DNA of 64,000 nucleotides from Anticarsia gemmatalis (taxonomy: Eukaryota > Arthropoda > Insecta > Lepidoptera > Erebidae), in contig NC_134765.1 of assembly GCF_050436995.1 (NCBI RefSeq), positions 3,251,501 through 3,315,500 on the forward strand, written 5' to 3'. Every line of letters begins with the position of its first letter. Position 1 is the first letter of the stretch. Under the pieces are notes generated by a model, which made no database searches, had not been told where the DNA came from, and was given only the letters and a program-made list of their open reading frames with translations. This document shows positions 36,418 to 48,918 of this stretch, one piece after another. The position numbers were made by a program, and so were the translations under genes.

Positions 36418-36608
36418 TACTAATATTTTAAATACGAAAGTGTATGTCTGGATGGATGTTTGTTACTCAATTACGCCGGAACCACTAAACGGATTTTAAT
36501 GAAATTTAGGTACACAGATAGTTAAAAACCTGAATTAATAGGTAGGATACTTTTTGTCCCGGTATACTTATCTTTTCACGTGGACGAAATCGCGGGTAAA
36601 AGATAGTC
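36418..36608. mobile_element. Helitron-like non-autonomous element, near-complete (family H)
   Basis: The left end TACTAATATTTTAAATACGA and the right end CACGTGGACGAAATCGCGGG TAAAAGATAGT enclose a body with CGGAACCACTAAACGGATTT and TGTCCCGGTATACTTATC. This is the usual layout of one of the commonest small elements in Lepidoptera. There is no clear target duplication, as expected for Helitron-like elements. Confidence 0.65.
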
Positions 36609-38261
36609 GTTCATATATTTTATTTCTATAACTGCGTGTTCCTCTGTTCGCTACAGTAATATTTCCAACATCATTAAAATTCCGCTACTCACAGTCGTGC
36701 TCTTATTTCCTTTCTCTTGAGCATCTGCTTTTATTTTATATGTGCTCGATCTTATCAATGCTAGTATTGAGTGGAATTGACAAGTGGAATAGTTGCACTA
36801 TTTTTAATGCTTATACATATAATCTTAGTAATATCAGAGGCGTTTGACAATTTGGGACCAAGTATAGCTCCTTTACTTACACCTAATCGCTTTTAGTTGT
36901 TAAAATCCTTGACTTATTTTTGCGTAGTCTATCTATTCTTTCTAGTCCTTTATGCTTTTCACTGTTGGCCAAAGTTCTACTTTTCTTCTTTCTAATTCAT
37001 TTGACGGTTTTGTTCCCAAGAAGAAACATAGATTACTGTTGCTACGGAAAATTCCTCATAGATAATAATAATATTGACATATTCAAGTGTACTATAATCC
37101 TACTTTCACTGTTTACTATTTATTCATTTCACACACTGTTTCGTCATTTGGTTGACGATTTTTTCACATATTTGTTGTGATAGTGATAAACAAACAGGCG
37201 ATGTTTGGTTTGTCTAAGTGGCAGAACGGAGTCGACACAGTCGGTCCCTTATCATATGCAAACACGTCGCGTTCCCGATATGTGACCGACAGACAAACAA
37301 ACTTGAACTACAGTAGACTTCACAGCCAAATAAGGGCGTTCTGAACATATTTGGAACTTTGGAATAACGGAAACTTGAAGTGTAATGTTAAGGTGATCGA
37401 CATGCGGAATATTATTGTATCGTGCCTTTGATTCTTACAAGATTCGTATAAGCACCACAATATGTCAACTCTGCGTCTCTTATCATGTTTTGGATGTACA
37501 TGACAGACAGACATCGGCAGAGACATCATGTTTGACAGTTAGCTTTATAGAAATGCTCTTCAAATACATTACACTGATTTAGTCTTTGGTACACGTAATA
37601 CACTTAGTCTATGTTTTATACGGGATACAATTCTAATCCACGGCAAAGAATTTCTTGATATTTCGTGTCATAACTAACATGTCTAAAACACGCAAAAAAT
37701 ATAATACGTACTTCAGCACACTAGTCTATAAAACGATCATAAACCTCGAAATACTCATCATTATATTTTTCCGCAACAACAGTTTTGTATAAATTTGTAG
37801 TGATCTCATTCATTTCAACACGATTCCTTGTTACGTGGTGAAACATTTCAGTGTTATATTACTAGTCTATTTATTCCGCCTGAATAAGATGTGACTAAGT
37901 TTGTGAATCAGAACAGATATGAGCTGCAACTATTAAAGATGCAGAGATGCTAAATTGAACGGGTTGTGACAACGTATTTCTAATGATCAACGGGCATGGC
38001 AAAAATAAGAAAATATATTTTAATTATGTTTTGAAGTAATAGTCACGAATCCCTTTCAGAATTGAAGTGACAAAAATATCAAAAATAAATCGATCAATCG
38101 GGGTTACGAGTAGTAAAATGAGCAGGAAAGTTAAAATCTATCAGCACCACCACTCAATTATAGAATACTTAAATAAATAATCAAGAAGATACAGCGATTA
38201 ACATCGACTTAAGATAAATCTATAGTACCTATTCTTCTTTTCTAAAATATGATCGGCAGGC
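36609..38261. other. Non-coding stretch
   Basis: No gene is supported. A less AT-rich patch at 37190-37310 has no recognisable structure. Confidence 0.45.
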
Positions 38262-38325
38262 TATCACATATCTCAGTTGACAACTATTTCAAAGCCACTA
38301 TGCTGCATATCTTTTTCTTCCTTAT
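38262..38325. mobile_element. MITE end fragment (family M6)
   Basis: ATATCTCAGTTGACAACTAT TTCAAAGCCAC matches the right terminus, in reverse complement, of the element at 47946-48073. Confidence 0.55.
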
Positions 38326-39360
38326 AGTGATTAACACGTTACGTAACAATGTACTAAGTCATGACCATCAATTTTACGTTCACTAGTTGTCAACGCAGAT
38401 TCCTGAATAAAAAATAACTTTTTCAATGGTATGTCGCGAATCATTTCCAATAATAAACTTATCATTATAAAATATATCTTTTCAATTAACAAGAGAATGA
38501 AACTATTCACACAGCCTTCTGTTCTTACCTTGGCTAAGATTGCGTGACTATAAACTCGGTTAACATTAATTAAGGCTTTTGGAACAACGAGACTACTCGC
38601 CGTGTTTTAAGTGCAGGGGCACGAATAATCGTGGAATGCAAAGACTTAAATGTACTTGAATACTTTGTTATATGGATTTAGAAATTTAATTATTTGTACT
38701 ATGAAGTATGTTAAATGGTAATGAATTTGGTACAAGAAAGTGTTTGATAAAAGCTTTGTAATTTGGCTAACAAGATAAAAAAGTTGAGGTGATATGTGAT
38801 ACGGATACAATAGCACATTTAATCGTACTTTTTTGTGTAAAAATATGTATTGAATTATTGCTTAAAGTCCACAATAAATACATAGAGTATGTAAATTTAC
38901 TTTTAAATTAATAAACTGTAGTAATGTTTACTTTTTTCCTTGACAAAAAAGTGACATTTCAAAATTGTTTTGCTTGTAACCGTACAACCGCATTTCCCTT
39001 ACAGTTCCGCTTACCTGGATATATTTTAGGGGTAAAATGTTGCCCTTGTCTTGTCTATCATGAAAACTAAGCTAACTTAAACTTAACTGCGTGTTAAATT
39101 AAACAAACTTATTTTAACAGACAGTGGACGTTCGGCTAGATTTATATATCCCGTTATTTTATCGTTTACCGATACCCATAATGTAATACCCATGAGATAA
39201 AAGCTAATGAAGAAGAAATCTCAAAGAATTTAGCATCAACATACCAATGCATGTTTCCGGTGCTTGCGCATGCGCATGTATTCCCAACGGTAAACATTGT
39301 AAACATTTACTGTTTAATGAGACAGACGTTCACGTAAAATTCTCATTACGATATTTAGAT
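38326..39360. other. AT-rich non-coding stretch
   Basis: No recognised feature. Confidence 0.5.
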
Positions 39361-39395
39361 TAGCTTTTCCCGCGGCTTCGTTCACGTTTACCTTA
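39361..39395. repeat. End fragment of Helitron-like element (family H)
   Basis: TTAGCTTTTCCCGCGGCTTC GTTCACGTTTACC is the reverse complement of the right end at 36590-36608, with a few differences. Confidence 0.45.
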
Positions 39396-39463
39396 ATAAT
39401 TGAAGATTAAGCTACTGTCGTAAAATACAAAAGCGAATATTGACCTTCTAAGATTCAGGAAAT

Positions 39464-39616
39464 AAGGTCAGGTGCGAAGTACTCGTAACTCATGGTATTA
39501 CAAAATGTATGAGGGTGAATGAGGCATGGGAATTTTGTAAGGATCCTAATAATATCGTAATCGTGGCGTTGCCCTATGTGAAAAAGGCGTGATAATATTA
39601 TGTATGTATATGTATA
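39464..39616 (+). mobile_element. Retroelement 3' tail with (TATG)n end (family T)
   Basis: AAGGTCAGGTGCGAAGTACT … GGGTGAATGAGGCATGGGAA … CGTGATAATATTATGTATGT is a copy of the family, with a short internal change near 39545-39570. It is followed at once by a second copy. Confidence 0.65.
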
Positions 39617-39698
39617 AGGATCGCGGATCGTACCAAGTAGCGTTATTTGGTCTCTGCCTACCCCTATGGGAAGAAAGTCCTGGTATTATGTATGTATG
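39617..39698 (+). mobile_element. Second, shorter family T tail in tandem
   Basis: GGATCGCGGATCGTACCAAG … GGTCTCTGCCTACCCCTATG … TATTATGTATGTATG begins where the (TATG)n of the first copy ends. The pair arose either by insertion into the first copy's microsatellite or by partial duplication. Confidence 0.65.
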
Positions 39699-39991
39699 TC
39701 ATTAGTTACTTAGATAGATGGAGTTCTTAAATGTTATGTTGGGATATAAGTGAAGCTTTCTAATCTCGACGTCATGCCGTCATGTGCATTCATTGTGTCG
39801 ATCATATCTTCAATGCGGCAACAGCGCGTAGGAGGAGGATCTTTGTTTTGTTGAGTTCTTATCATCAATGGAGCAATCGACTTTCCTTTCATTCAGTTTA
39901 TTTGACAACTTGTATATGTTTGATTAGGTTAGCTTTCGTTTGTTTTATGTATCTCAGTCTTTAAGATTTCAGTGTATAGGTATAATTTTTT

Positions 39992-40055
39992 TGCCCCATT
40001 ACTGCCACATTGCTGGGCGCTGGTCTTCGCTTAAATGAGGGAGGGTTTATGAAGT
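39992..40055 (-). mobile_element. Non-LTR retrotransposon tail fragment (family R)
   Basis: The reverse complement reads CCCTCCCTCATTTAAGCG, then CCAGCGCCCAGCAATGTGGC, then AGTAATGGGGCAAAAAAA, which resembles the last 60 bp of the 9615 copy. Confidence 0.5.
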
Positions 40056-41616
40056 ATTAAACAGTAAAGTTTTACTTTTACGTTTAATTGAAATAGTGTG
40101 TAAAAATGTAACTTGTTGTATCTATTTCAAATTTTAGTCATCATGGTCTAATAAAAATAAAAGTTGTGTCTATCTCCTGTAAAAAAATAACTCGATATAT
40201 CACGAGTATTATACATTTTCGCATCCTTCCAGTAAATCTCTTTTATCATCATCAATAACAAACCCGTTCAGCTCAAAATACTGGGAACTTGGACGTTATT
40301 CTCTGCATCTATTTCTGCTCTGTCGTCGTGCGTTTACATAAATCTCTCTATCGGCGTCGAAGCTAATAGCTCCACCAGCGACAACTTAATAGTTTCCTCC
40401 GTTATTAAACCACCCTGTTTGCTTCCTTATTATGCAGCATTTTGTTTTATGAAAAGTGATGAGGGCAAAATTACCTTTAACGATGCCATTGTTTTTCATC
40501 AATATGCAGGTGCTTAATTAGATTTTAAATATACGGATAACTTCTCAACTCAGATTATGTTATACCAACATTTTCTAACAAATTATATGGTTAATGGTAA
40601 AGCCCTATATCGCAGTCTGTCACCGCGGCCCTACAATCATCTTATCTGCACAGACTTGGATCATTGCGAGTCGCCGAGAGCGCCACAATAACTTCAGATT
40701 TAATAAAAGCTACTTCCAGAGAGAGCTACGGTAAAGTGTTAGGAACCAACGTTTGCCTAGTCATTATTTTGTTAGCGATTTCAGTGAAAACACTTGGAAA
40801 TTTCCGATGAAATTACCACTTATAGATTTATGAGCAGCTAGATAGATCGTTACGTTGCACGCACTTACTGCACTTATCAATTTTCATCGTTTACATGCTG
40901 CCTCTGGTCAATAACTTGTATTCTGTTGCTTGATTCTCGGAATCTGACAGTAATTGTGATTTAATTTTCTGATATGTCTGTATGACTGACTTCAAAGCAT
41001 TATTCAGTAAGGTTGTTTAGATTGTGAGCGTGCCTATTATTGTTTATGTCTGATTTCGTGGAAGGGGTTATTCGTAATCGTTTATCATTGCTGTACATTG
41101 TAGTACAGAACATAATGTTTACAATTTATGAGGTGTCATCATCGATCAAACTGTTTTTACTATCAGCTTCCTCAACAACAAGTTGGAAAACAGGCCCTAG
41201 TACATTTTCATTTTCACTTTCGTAACGGCAGGAAGGTCTAATAATACACTTGCGCAATTTCCTTGCAAGTGTTGTTTATCTATTAAAGGGGATATTAGAG
41301 ACCTTTATCCAGCAGTAGACGTACAATTGCCTTCGGTAGACAAATCGTCTTGGTTATTCCGACGCTTGTACACGCAATTTCTGTTGATAGTTGTTTGCGA
41401 TACGAGTGTAGGGCTGTAAAGTTATGTGCTGGGCTTAGACTCCTTGCTTCAGGCAGTACTTGTGATTGAAACATGAGTGCATTAGTTTTATTTAGTGGTT
41501 TCCGTATTACTACTCGGTATGATTCTCTAGCTTTTGACTTGAGTCTTTACATTTCATGTCTTATTCCTAGAACTGAGGAACTTTATTTCATTATCATCAC
41601 TGATCTTATCATTTAA
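40056..41616. other. Non-coding stretch
   Basis: No gene is supported. A less AT-rich unique patch at 40590-40740 contains a GATA-type site (CTTATCT) and no known repeat. Confidence 0.45.
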
Positions 41617-42776
41617 CTAGCTGACCCGCGCAACTTCGTTTGCGTGTATCCCGCTACTTCGACAAATACAGTCAACGCACCAACACATATTGGATACTAA
41701 TTTTCAATTCACAATAACTTCTCTTTCCCTTAACCGCGTTTAAAATATTAAAATGTTTTTTGGTTTCTGTGACTCTTCTTTGATCGCCCCCCCTATCAGT
41801 TTTTGGAAAAAATATTTAAGTAATGTATAGATTTTTTTTTGTCTTATATGTATAGATCAAAGTCGAAGTACCTACTTTTTAATATTATTTATTTTTTATG
41901 TACCGTTTTTTTATATTTTTTGTTTTTTTTTTATGTACTTACCTACTTTTGTTATATACATCTAACTATTATTTTCTTGTTTACTTTTTAAATTATTTAC
42001 ATTCTACATTTTATTACTTTTACTTATTTTTTATTTACATTTATTTTTAGAAGATTAACTTTGTCTACATTTTTTGAAATATAATACAAGGTATACATAC
42101 ATTTTCATTTTAACGATGAGAAAGGTTTCCCATATATTTAAAATTAAAGACTATCTACAATTAAAAACTACCTGTAGGTAGATATACATGTTATTTTTTT
42201 TTTATTTTGCCCGTACCGTGCCGCAATACTAATATCGTGATATCTCCTAAACTATATGTCTAAATAACACACTGTAAACTGCAAAAATAATCTAAATTAA
42301 ATGCTCGTGATGATGAACTTACTTATTTTGATAAGGATATATGTATTATTGGTTATATCACCAGTTAAACATCACCCAACGAATTAAATGTTTTTTTAAT
42401 ACAGAAAAGTAGTTTTTGTGACTTAAATAAAAAAGCTGGATATATGTCATCGCGGACTTTTTTGTAGAACTAATAAAGACCAATGATTTGCTATACATTG
42501 TTCTTACTTGTATCCAACGGTATAAGCGGCGCACGCACAAATGCAATCTTCAATTAGATTTTTTTTCTGACTTCTTGGACATAAATCGCTATAACTCAGC
42601 TAATATAGTTTCAATGTATTTCAATTATATATAAAAACCTGTCGGAAAAAATACTCTTTCTATTAGTGAAAACCGCATCAAAATCCGTTGCGTAGTTTTA
42701 AAGTTTTATGCATACGAAGGGACTACAGACAAAATGGGCGACTTTGTTTTATACTATGTAGTGATGAAGCAACGAT
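41617..42776. mobile_element. 1.16-kb Helitron-like non-autonomous element
   Basis: It starts with CTAGCTGACCCGCGCAACTT CGTTTGCGTG, a terminus found very widely in moth genomes. It ends with AAAACCGCATCAAAATCCGT … GGGCGACTTTGTTTTATACT ATGTAGTGAT, the usual opposite end of the same family. The interior, especially 41870-42110, is extremely T-rich on the plus strand and has no transposase, Rep or helicase frame. It is the largest single repeat seen here other than the palindrome. The Helitron-like assignment follows common usage for this family; the rolling-circle hallmarks were not verified. Confidence 0.6.
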
Positions 42777-43376
42777 ACAATAGTTAATTTGTATTACACC
42801 TAAAGTAATATTTACTAATGTATATTATCTAATATCATTCTCTTATCGTACATAATCTTTAGCTTATATCTCAATACCTAGATGACCAACCTTTGATTTC
42901 CTTGATTTATGGTGTTCACCTAATACGGAGTGTTGCGTACAAACATTTTGAAAGCTAAGTGTAGGTTTTAATGTTACTTGTTCGAACAATTATACGTTGC
43001 GTAAAATAGTACAGACGGCGGCAAAATTCATTGATCAAAGGAAACTGATGGTATTTGAACTAATGCGTAGGTAGATAACCTTTCATAAATTCTTATTCTG
43101 TTCTTGGTTCTGATGTATGCGAAATTAATTGCCTCAAGTTATTGTTTCGGTTGCAAACATCTTCATTGATAGATGACATGGAGCTAAGGTTTCACATGTT
43201 GAACATAGGTCACCTTATCCTTGTCAATTCAATTGACAGGTATAACGTGTGTACAGATAAAAAAAATGGTTTAAATCCCTATTTATTTATAACAATGAAA
43301 CATCGTTTCATGAATAAAACGAATTAAATTATCTGCAATAAATAGATACAGAGCAACGATGTTTTACAAAACTTAC
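42777..43376. other. Non-coding stretch
   Basis: Nothing recognised. It lies downstream (on the minus strand) of the candidate exon at 43377-43420 and would be intron if that exon is real. Confidence 0.4.
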
Positions 43377-43420
43377 CTCAGATCAAACACAAAGGCTTCT
43401 TTTGCAAAAAATTCTGTGTC
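43377..43420 (-). CDS. Candidate 44-nt coding microexon, product unknown
   Basis: On the minus strand an acceptor with a pyrimidine tract (CTTCAGTTTTCTAATTGCAG) ends at 43421 and a strong donor GAG|GTAAGT begins at 43376. The 44 nt between are open in only one frame, from the first base, and read DTEFFAKEAFVFDL plus two bases of an arginine- or serine-type codon. An exon this size cannot stand alone, and no neighbouring exon was found that joins it in phase, although the flanks are long. The peptide matches no protein family that could be named. The sequence is not part of any repeat recognised elsewhere in the window. Of all splice-framed candidates on either strand this has the best pair of sites, but chance pairs are expected in 64 kb. 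Confidence 0.4.
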
Positions 43421-44460
43421 CTGCAATTAGAAAACTGAAGAAATGGCAAATGAAATGTCCTATTTATTCATCATTTTTCATATATCTGTAAATTACTCAT
43501 CGAACTGAACATTCATACTGAACGGAAATGTCAATGTATTTGATTACGTTTAGTTTAATTACCGATCATCTGGGTTAATGCTTTTAAAACAGTGCATGTG
43601 GGATTTGATTACATGCATTATACCTTACCATATCGGTGTTAGAACAATATTGGATGAGAATGTTTTTGTTTGACGCAATTTTTGATTTTGTAATAGGTGA
43701 TTTACGTGAGATTTCTGTTTTTATAGTGCCGATAGTCCTCATAATTTAAAACACAGCATTTTCGGGATATTTTTAAAGTTATTTGCATTTTCCTTAGTAT
43801 TATATGAGCCGATATGACGAGCCTATTGTGTAGTATGATTATGTTTCCTTATATTACAAAATAATATTGTGCCTATAACATTTATAATATTTCAAGATTA
43901 TTTATAATAATATGTGAAAAGAGTTCTTGCGAATTACACCCCTTAGGATTAAGACAATTCAAAAATCGCAATTTTTAACCACCTTTTGTACAGTTTATCG
44001 CAAATCTATTTTTAATTCGTGTAAAACTCACTACTAACTAACAATTGTGTACAAAAAACTGTGAACACATTTCATAATGCCTCATAATTCAATTAACCGT
44101 CACTACACCTGTATTCTCAACATCAAAGTAATTCCAGACAAATGTGAACAAACCGTTACATAAAGAGAGAAATCCACTAAAACATTGTAAGATTTTAATG
44201 AACCTTTCAACAGGTTCACAAGAGATTTCTTCATTAATCTAATTAATGTTATCGGATAGCATTTGAATGGATCTCATACATGTAAGTGTAATGCCTAATT
44301 AGATGGTTGAATGCATCGTTATAATGACTGCGTGGGATGCGCAAGCGCTTTGTGCAAATTTCAATGAGAGATTTAGGATATAGATTTGATGTGAAGACGT
44401 TAGGATGGAGAGGTCATGTTGACGGTAATGTACTTAGCAATAGATGTTTCTATCAATTAG
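43421..44460. other. AT-rich non-coding stretch
   Basis: No recognised feature. Confidence 0.5.
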
Positions 44461-44512
44461 ATATCTAAAGGTATTATCGCTATTTTATATCTAAAGGTAT
44501 TATCGCTATTTT
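44461..44512. repeat. Perfect tandem duplication, 26 bp x 2
   Basis: ATATCTAAAGGTATTATCGC TATTTT occurs at 44461-44486 and again, identical, at 44487-44512. Confidence 0.95.
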
Positions 44513-44561
44513 ATGTGCAACAAGCTCATATTATTCTTTAATTAAATATGCATTCATCAAT

Positions 44562-44742
44562 CTAATTACTGTCCCAAGCTGGGCAAAGGTCTACTCCTGT
44601 AAAGAAAGAGAAGGGTTAGGTCTTGAGTTCCCCATCGGTACCAAGCGCGGGTTGAGGACTTGGCATTCCTTCAAGAACTGTGTTAAAGAACTCTCAGGTG
44701 CATGCTGTGCAACGTTGCATCACGGAGTTTTCCTTCAGCTTA
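44562..44742 (-). mobile_element. Non-LTR retrotransposon 3' tail (family R)
   Basis: The minus strand contains CCTCAACCCGCGCTTGGTAC, GACCTAACCCTTCTCTTTCT, TTGCCCAGCTTGGGACAGTA and, upstream, CACCTGAGAGTTCTTTAACA. It is one of the longest copies, equivalent to the full 9615 block. Confidence 0.65.
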
Positions 44743-45934
44743 TTGGTGCTATAATCTAATTTCAATCGTAATGGACGAAAAGTTGTTCAGATAAGTAAGC
44801 GTTTCTCAAAAGGTATTGGCATTCACACGATTTTAAATGGTTCAACAACTTTAATGGTATGTTTACATAGGCAGCGTGAGTTATTAACGTATATGATTGA
44901 TTAGAAGATTCGGCATAATGAAGATGAAACGCTCATTAATGGCATATAATATTCCCATGAATAAATTAAACATATAAATAAATGATTCTCCTATATTGAA
45001 ATGTTAATTAATATAAATAAAATGCCATCACTTTCTTATATTCTCCGTTGACTTATTTATAAACTGCCGTACTTTATTTATGGTTCTTTTTAAAAACTGC
45101 ATAAAATATCCGGTTATTTAATTAGTTTGATCAACGTTTTCTTTAACACGTTATAACGAATTAAAATACTGGTTTTTCATTGATGTTTACGTAAAGTCGT
45201 GTTCATTCTTAAACTAGATTGGCAGTTTGTGATGTAAGAGATGGTTTACTAGCTCCAGTTTCAATTTAATATCTTCGTATCCGATTCATTTACAAGTGTC
45301 ATATATAAATTGCAACGTTTCCTTCCTTTGGTGTCAGAATTTTAACCTATTTCCTGAACTTTAGAGGCAAAAATTAACACGCATTTTAAGATAGAACAAT
45401 TTTGTATTAAAGGGTTGTGCGCTGACGCAACTTTTGACGTAGATGTCTGTTCATCAAAAATCATTGATCATGCATAGCTGTTCTTTTGACAATTCAAGGA
45501 ATAAATATTCTTAAAATTAAAATAAAGATAAAATCCTAATAGCATAAACAAAGTCTTTTAAAATTGAGAAAGTTTATTTGCTTCTAAAGCTAAACAACGT
45601 AATCCATCGTTAATTCCCATACATTAAACAACACCTGTAACTTTCAGTTAGTTATAAATCTGAAGGTTAAGTATCATAGCAAACACTTTCAAGACCTCAG
45701 GTCGTTTCTCATTTGTCTAACAACATAAGGACTTACGGGCTAATTAATCGTTCCCTCGTTCGAAAGCGATGTTACTTTCAAAGTCTGCATGCGATTAGAT
45801 TTCCATTCGGTACGTTTGAAGCCCTTAGGTATGTGTTGTTATTTATTAGTTACTAGCTGATTCATAATTGATGAAGATTCTGATGTGTGAACAAGTGTTT
45901 GTGTGTCGTTAGAGAATGTATTGATGTGGAGGTT

Positions 45935-46160
45935 CTTTTTCTCTTTTCTTTTCTTTTTAAAGACAACTCCTGCACTAAGAATTGCTCTTGTGTCGCGGGG
46001 ACTTTTACAAACATACAAACAACGGACACAAAGGACAACCAGACCCGAAACAATTATTTGTGGGTCGCACAAATAATTACTCCGTGTGGGAATCGAACCC
46101 ATGACCTCCCGCCGCATCAGTGTTGGCGTGGTGACCTAAACCGCTGCGCCACGGAGGCAG
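45935..46160 (-). repeat. tRNA-derived SINE, full-length-like (family B)
   Basis: On the minus strand an A box (TGGCGCAGCGG) and a B box (GGTTCGATTCC) form the tRNA-like head. The body and the A-rich tail (AAAAAGAAAAGAAAAGAGAA at the left edge) match the 10722-10920 copy throughout. It is less decayed than that copy. Apparent open frames across it are by-products of the repeat. Confidence 0.85.
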
Positions 46161-46209
46161 TCTATCAAAGATAGTGTTTTGTGATCTGTGGTTGAGCTTA
46201 TGGTCTGTA

Positions 46210-46387
46210 TGAGCTTGCTACACACATATTCGGTTAGCCATTAATTGACCAAGCCGGGCGGCAGAACCGAATATGTGTAGATGAACCCGATCGGGACAAG
46301 CCGAACACGTGAGTCGAGTCGGTTTCGTTGTTAAATAAATATTGCGGAACCAAACGTGGCAAACCAAATATGTGTATCAAGCCTTAT
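46210..46387. mobile_element. MITE with both ends (family M2)
   Basis: GAGCTTGCTACACACATATT CGG at 46211 is matched in reverse complement by CCAAATATGTGTATCAAGCC TTAT at the right edge. Internal copies of the same motif (CCGAATATGTGTAG near 46267) make it multi-palindromic. The element lies only about 50 bp from the SINE at 45935-46160. Confidence 0.7.
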
Positions 46388-46944
46388 TGAAAATTATTGG
46401 AAGAGGAATTTTCTTTGGTACCCATGGAGTAATGTTCAAAACTTATGAGAAACAGTGACTTACTCTTTATTTCCATTGATTAGGTTTTTGTAACTAATGT
46501 TTTTAACGTCTAAATGTAAGTTAGTTTCCGTGAATCCATTTTTTCCGTACTTATCTATAAATAACTAAACTGTCTATTAATATTGTCTATTGATGTTTAT
46601 AATAGTTATTTAGTATCCGGCTCGGGTTCCTAAAAATAAAACCCGGTGACAACATCTTTTGTTGTTTGACAAAGGCCTATACTTTTTATTGAAACGAACA
46701 AATCACGTATATATTTTGTATAGCTGGCTCCCGTGACGTTGTTCGTGTGTTCCTTATTCGTCCATTAACTTGTTTGCAAATATCAGATTATTGCTCGCAA
46801 AACATTTTATTTTTTCGCCCAGACTCCTCGCCACGCATTGGTTAATGCCGATATGATAATTGTAACCATGCCTAACTAATCCGGCGATAAATTTATTCAC
46901 TCTTTCTTCGTCTCTATACCATATTTATTTATTTTTAAAATTAA

Positions 46945-47015
46945 TAATTGATTACTTGGTCACCCATCTTACCTGATGGTAAGTGACAATAAAAACGAGA
47001 ATGTTATAGGCCTTA
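46945..47015. repeat. Lepidopteran dispersed repeat fragment
   Basis: TGGTCACCCATCTTACCTGA TGGTAAGTGACAATAAAAAC is a segment seen repeatedly in moth genomes. It is itself palindromic (CTTACC TGAT GGTAAG), which explains the splice-donor-like GGTAAGTG here. The parent element is not determined. Confidence 0.5.
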
Positions 47016-47945
47016 AAATATACTCATTGATTATGCTTTTCCATATCCCTTCGTTCAGTTCAGCATTAAGAGCTCTCCATTCACAAATTAATTGTTCAAT
47101 GTAATTCCTATCATTATTATCCATTGTTATCTAAAACACTACTGGTATAATAACATAATCTATATTCCTAGTATTACCGTTATCTATGTGTCATGTTCGT
47201 GGAACATTGTAGTGAAGGAAACATTGAGTAAGGTGCTTGATATAAAACGTCAGTGGTTATACTGACTAATACTTTTATGTTACTAGGAATTACTAGTGTA
47301 TATGGATTGATGGGAAGCTGCCTGTTAGTCTAAAGGTTATTAAGAATGTTCTGGAAGGATGCTGAGCTCTATATGTATTATAAAATATTGTGATTCTTAT
47401 ATTCTTCATGCCTAGAACGTGTTCTTGATAAAATGATCAGGGCAGATGCACGATGGGATATACAGTCCAAATAAAATATAAATAATTAAATAAAAAAATG
47501 ACTGTGAATCGCAAAGAAACTAAACAAAGTCACAACATAAATAATTTAACCATACATCTAATAAATATCATACGCGTAACAATTTTCGTATAATATTTAA
47601 TTATATTACGTCAAGCCAGATCAGCTACACATCACAATAACTTAAGAGCTATCATCTCACAAGGGCCCTTACCATCATAACAACATTAAACAATGATCCC
47701 CAATCCAATAGCGAAGTGTCAAAACAGTAACAGATATGACGGGTCATTGACCTATTTCTCAATACTTTGCCATGGTTAGAAGACATTCGCTATGCTTCAC
47801 CGCGGACAGGCCCGTGTCACTTTGTCAAGTGTGGGATGGGTTAAGTTAGGAGATTGAGACCGAATATTCATTAGTAGTCTAAATAAGGAGGGTGTTGTAC
47901 TTTGCATTAGAAGCCTTGATAAGAGCGAGCTTAATCTGGTGGGCT
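47016..47945. other. Non-coding stretch
   Basis: No recognised feature. Confidence 0.5.
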
Positions 47946-48073
47946 ATCGCGTATCTCAGATGACACCAAGTGTACGTCAAGTTGATGGTCTCTTTTCAGT
48001 ACATTGCTGCATCGAAGATACGTGTCATGTACACTAAAGTGACTTTGAAATAGTTGACACCTGAGATACGTGT
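47946..48073. mobile_element. MITE with terminal inverted repeats (family M6)
   Basis: CGCGTATCTCAGATGACA at 47948 is matched in reverse complement by TGACACCTGAGATACGTG ending at 48072, with few mismatches. The 128-bp interior is non-coding. A single end of the same family lies at 38262-38325. Confidence 0.7.
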
Positions 48074-48918
48074 TTAATATACTCTCCCTGGTTTTGGTAA
48101 TACGTACAACAGCTGTTTGTTTTAGTACTCATGTAAGGACATATTCGAGCGAGGAAATTTCTCGAAATAGGGTAAAATATTGCGGTAATTCTAAATATTA
48201 TGTATCATTTTATAATACTGCTTTTGCAAGTGTAGCGGCAAATTAAAATTCTTTTCCTTGTAAGCATAGTAATGACGCAGGATTATTTTATTATGATTTT
48301 ATTGCCGCTAAATATATTTATATGTGCCTTATACAGGTCACAATATTGATATAATATTATATTACTTAATTAAACGACTTTTAACTTCAGTGTGTAAAAC
48401 GTAAACAAACCATTCCTCTTCGGTAAATCTATTATGAAAGTACTTACCAGATTAGAAACTAACATAAAATTAAATACATAATTACTTGTTCCCTAATAAA
48501 CTTATCAAGGGAAGTCGCTATATTATTATGTATAAATATCGCTACCGCTGCCGCTTATGAATTAAACCACAACAAATGTAACAAAACGCTTGTATTCTTT
48601 AATTTAACCGTCAGTCAGTTTCTTTTGTAATTCGACCTCATGACGCTTGGGTAATTAACGGACCAAAGGTTATACTAATAATATCTTTGTTTACTTAAAT
48701 AACTTCTAATGTAAGGGAGTGATTAAAATAAACGTCACTCGGAACTCAACTGATTAATTGATTTAAGTCTTCGTTAATGAAGCGAGAGCTTTTAATTATT
48801 TCTTAACACTTAATTGTTAATTGTGTGTTATGATTTTGATGCGGGTGTAAAATGGCGGACTGATGATTTAATTTTGTATTTGTTTGTTTTTTTTTTGGAT
48901 GTGTTTTATTAACGAATT
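48074..48918. other. AT-rich non-coding stretch
   Basis: No recognised feature. A minus-strand donor-like CTG|GTAAGT at 48440-48445 has no convincing acceptor. Confidence 0.45.

Noticed and set aside
45776..45829. A plus-strand 45-nt exon ending at CTTAG|GTATGT
   Set aside because: The acceptor is weak and two frames are open; no support beyond chance.
45839..46174. Three overlapping open frames of 63-95 codons
   Set aside because: They lie across a tRNA-derived SINE and are by-products of its sequence.
46970..46990. Splice donor GGTAAGTG
   Set aside because: It belongs to a dispersed repeat with an internal CTTACCTGATGGTAAG palindrome.
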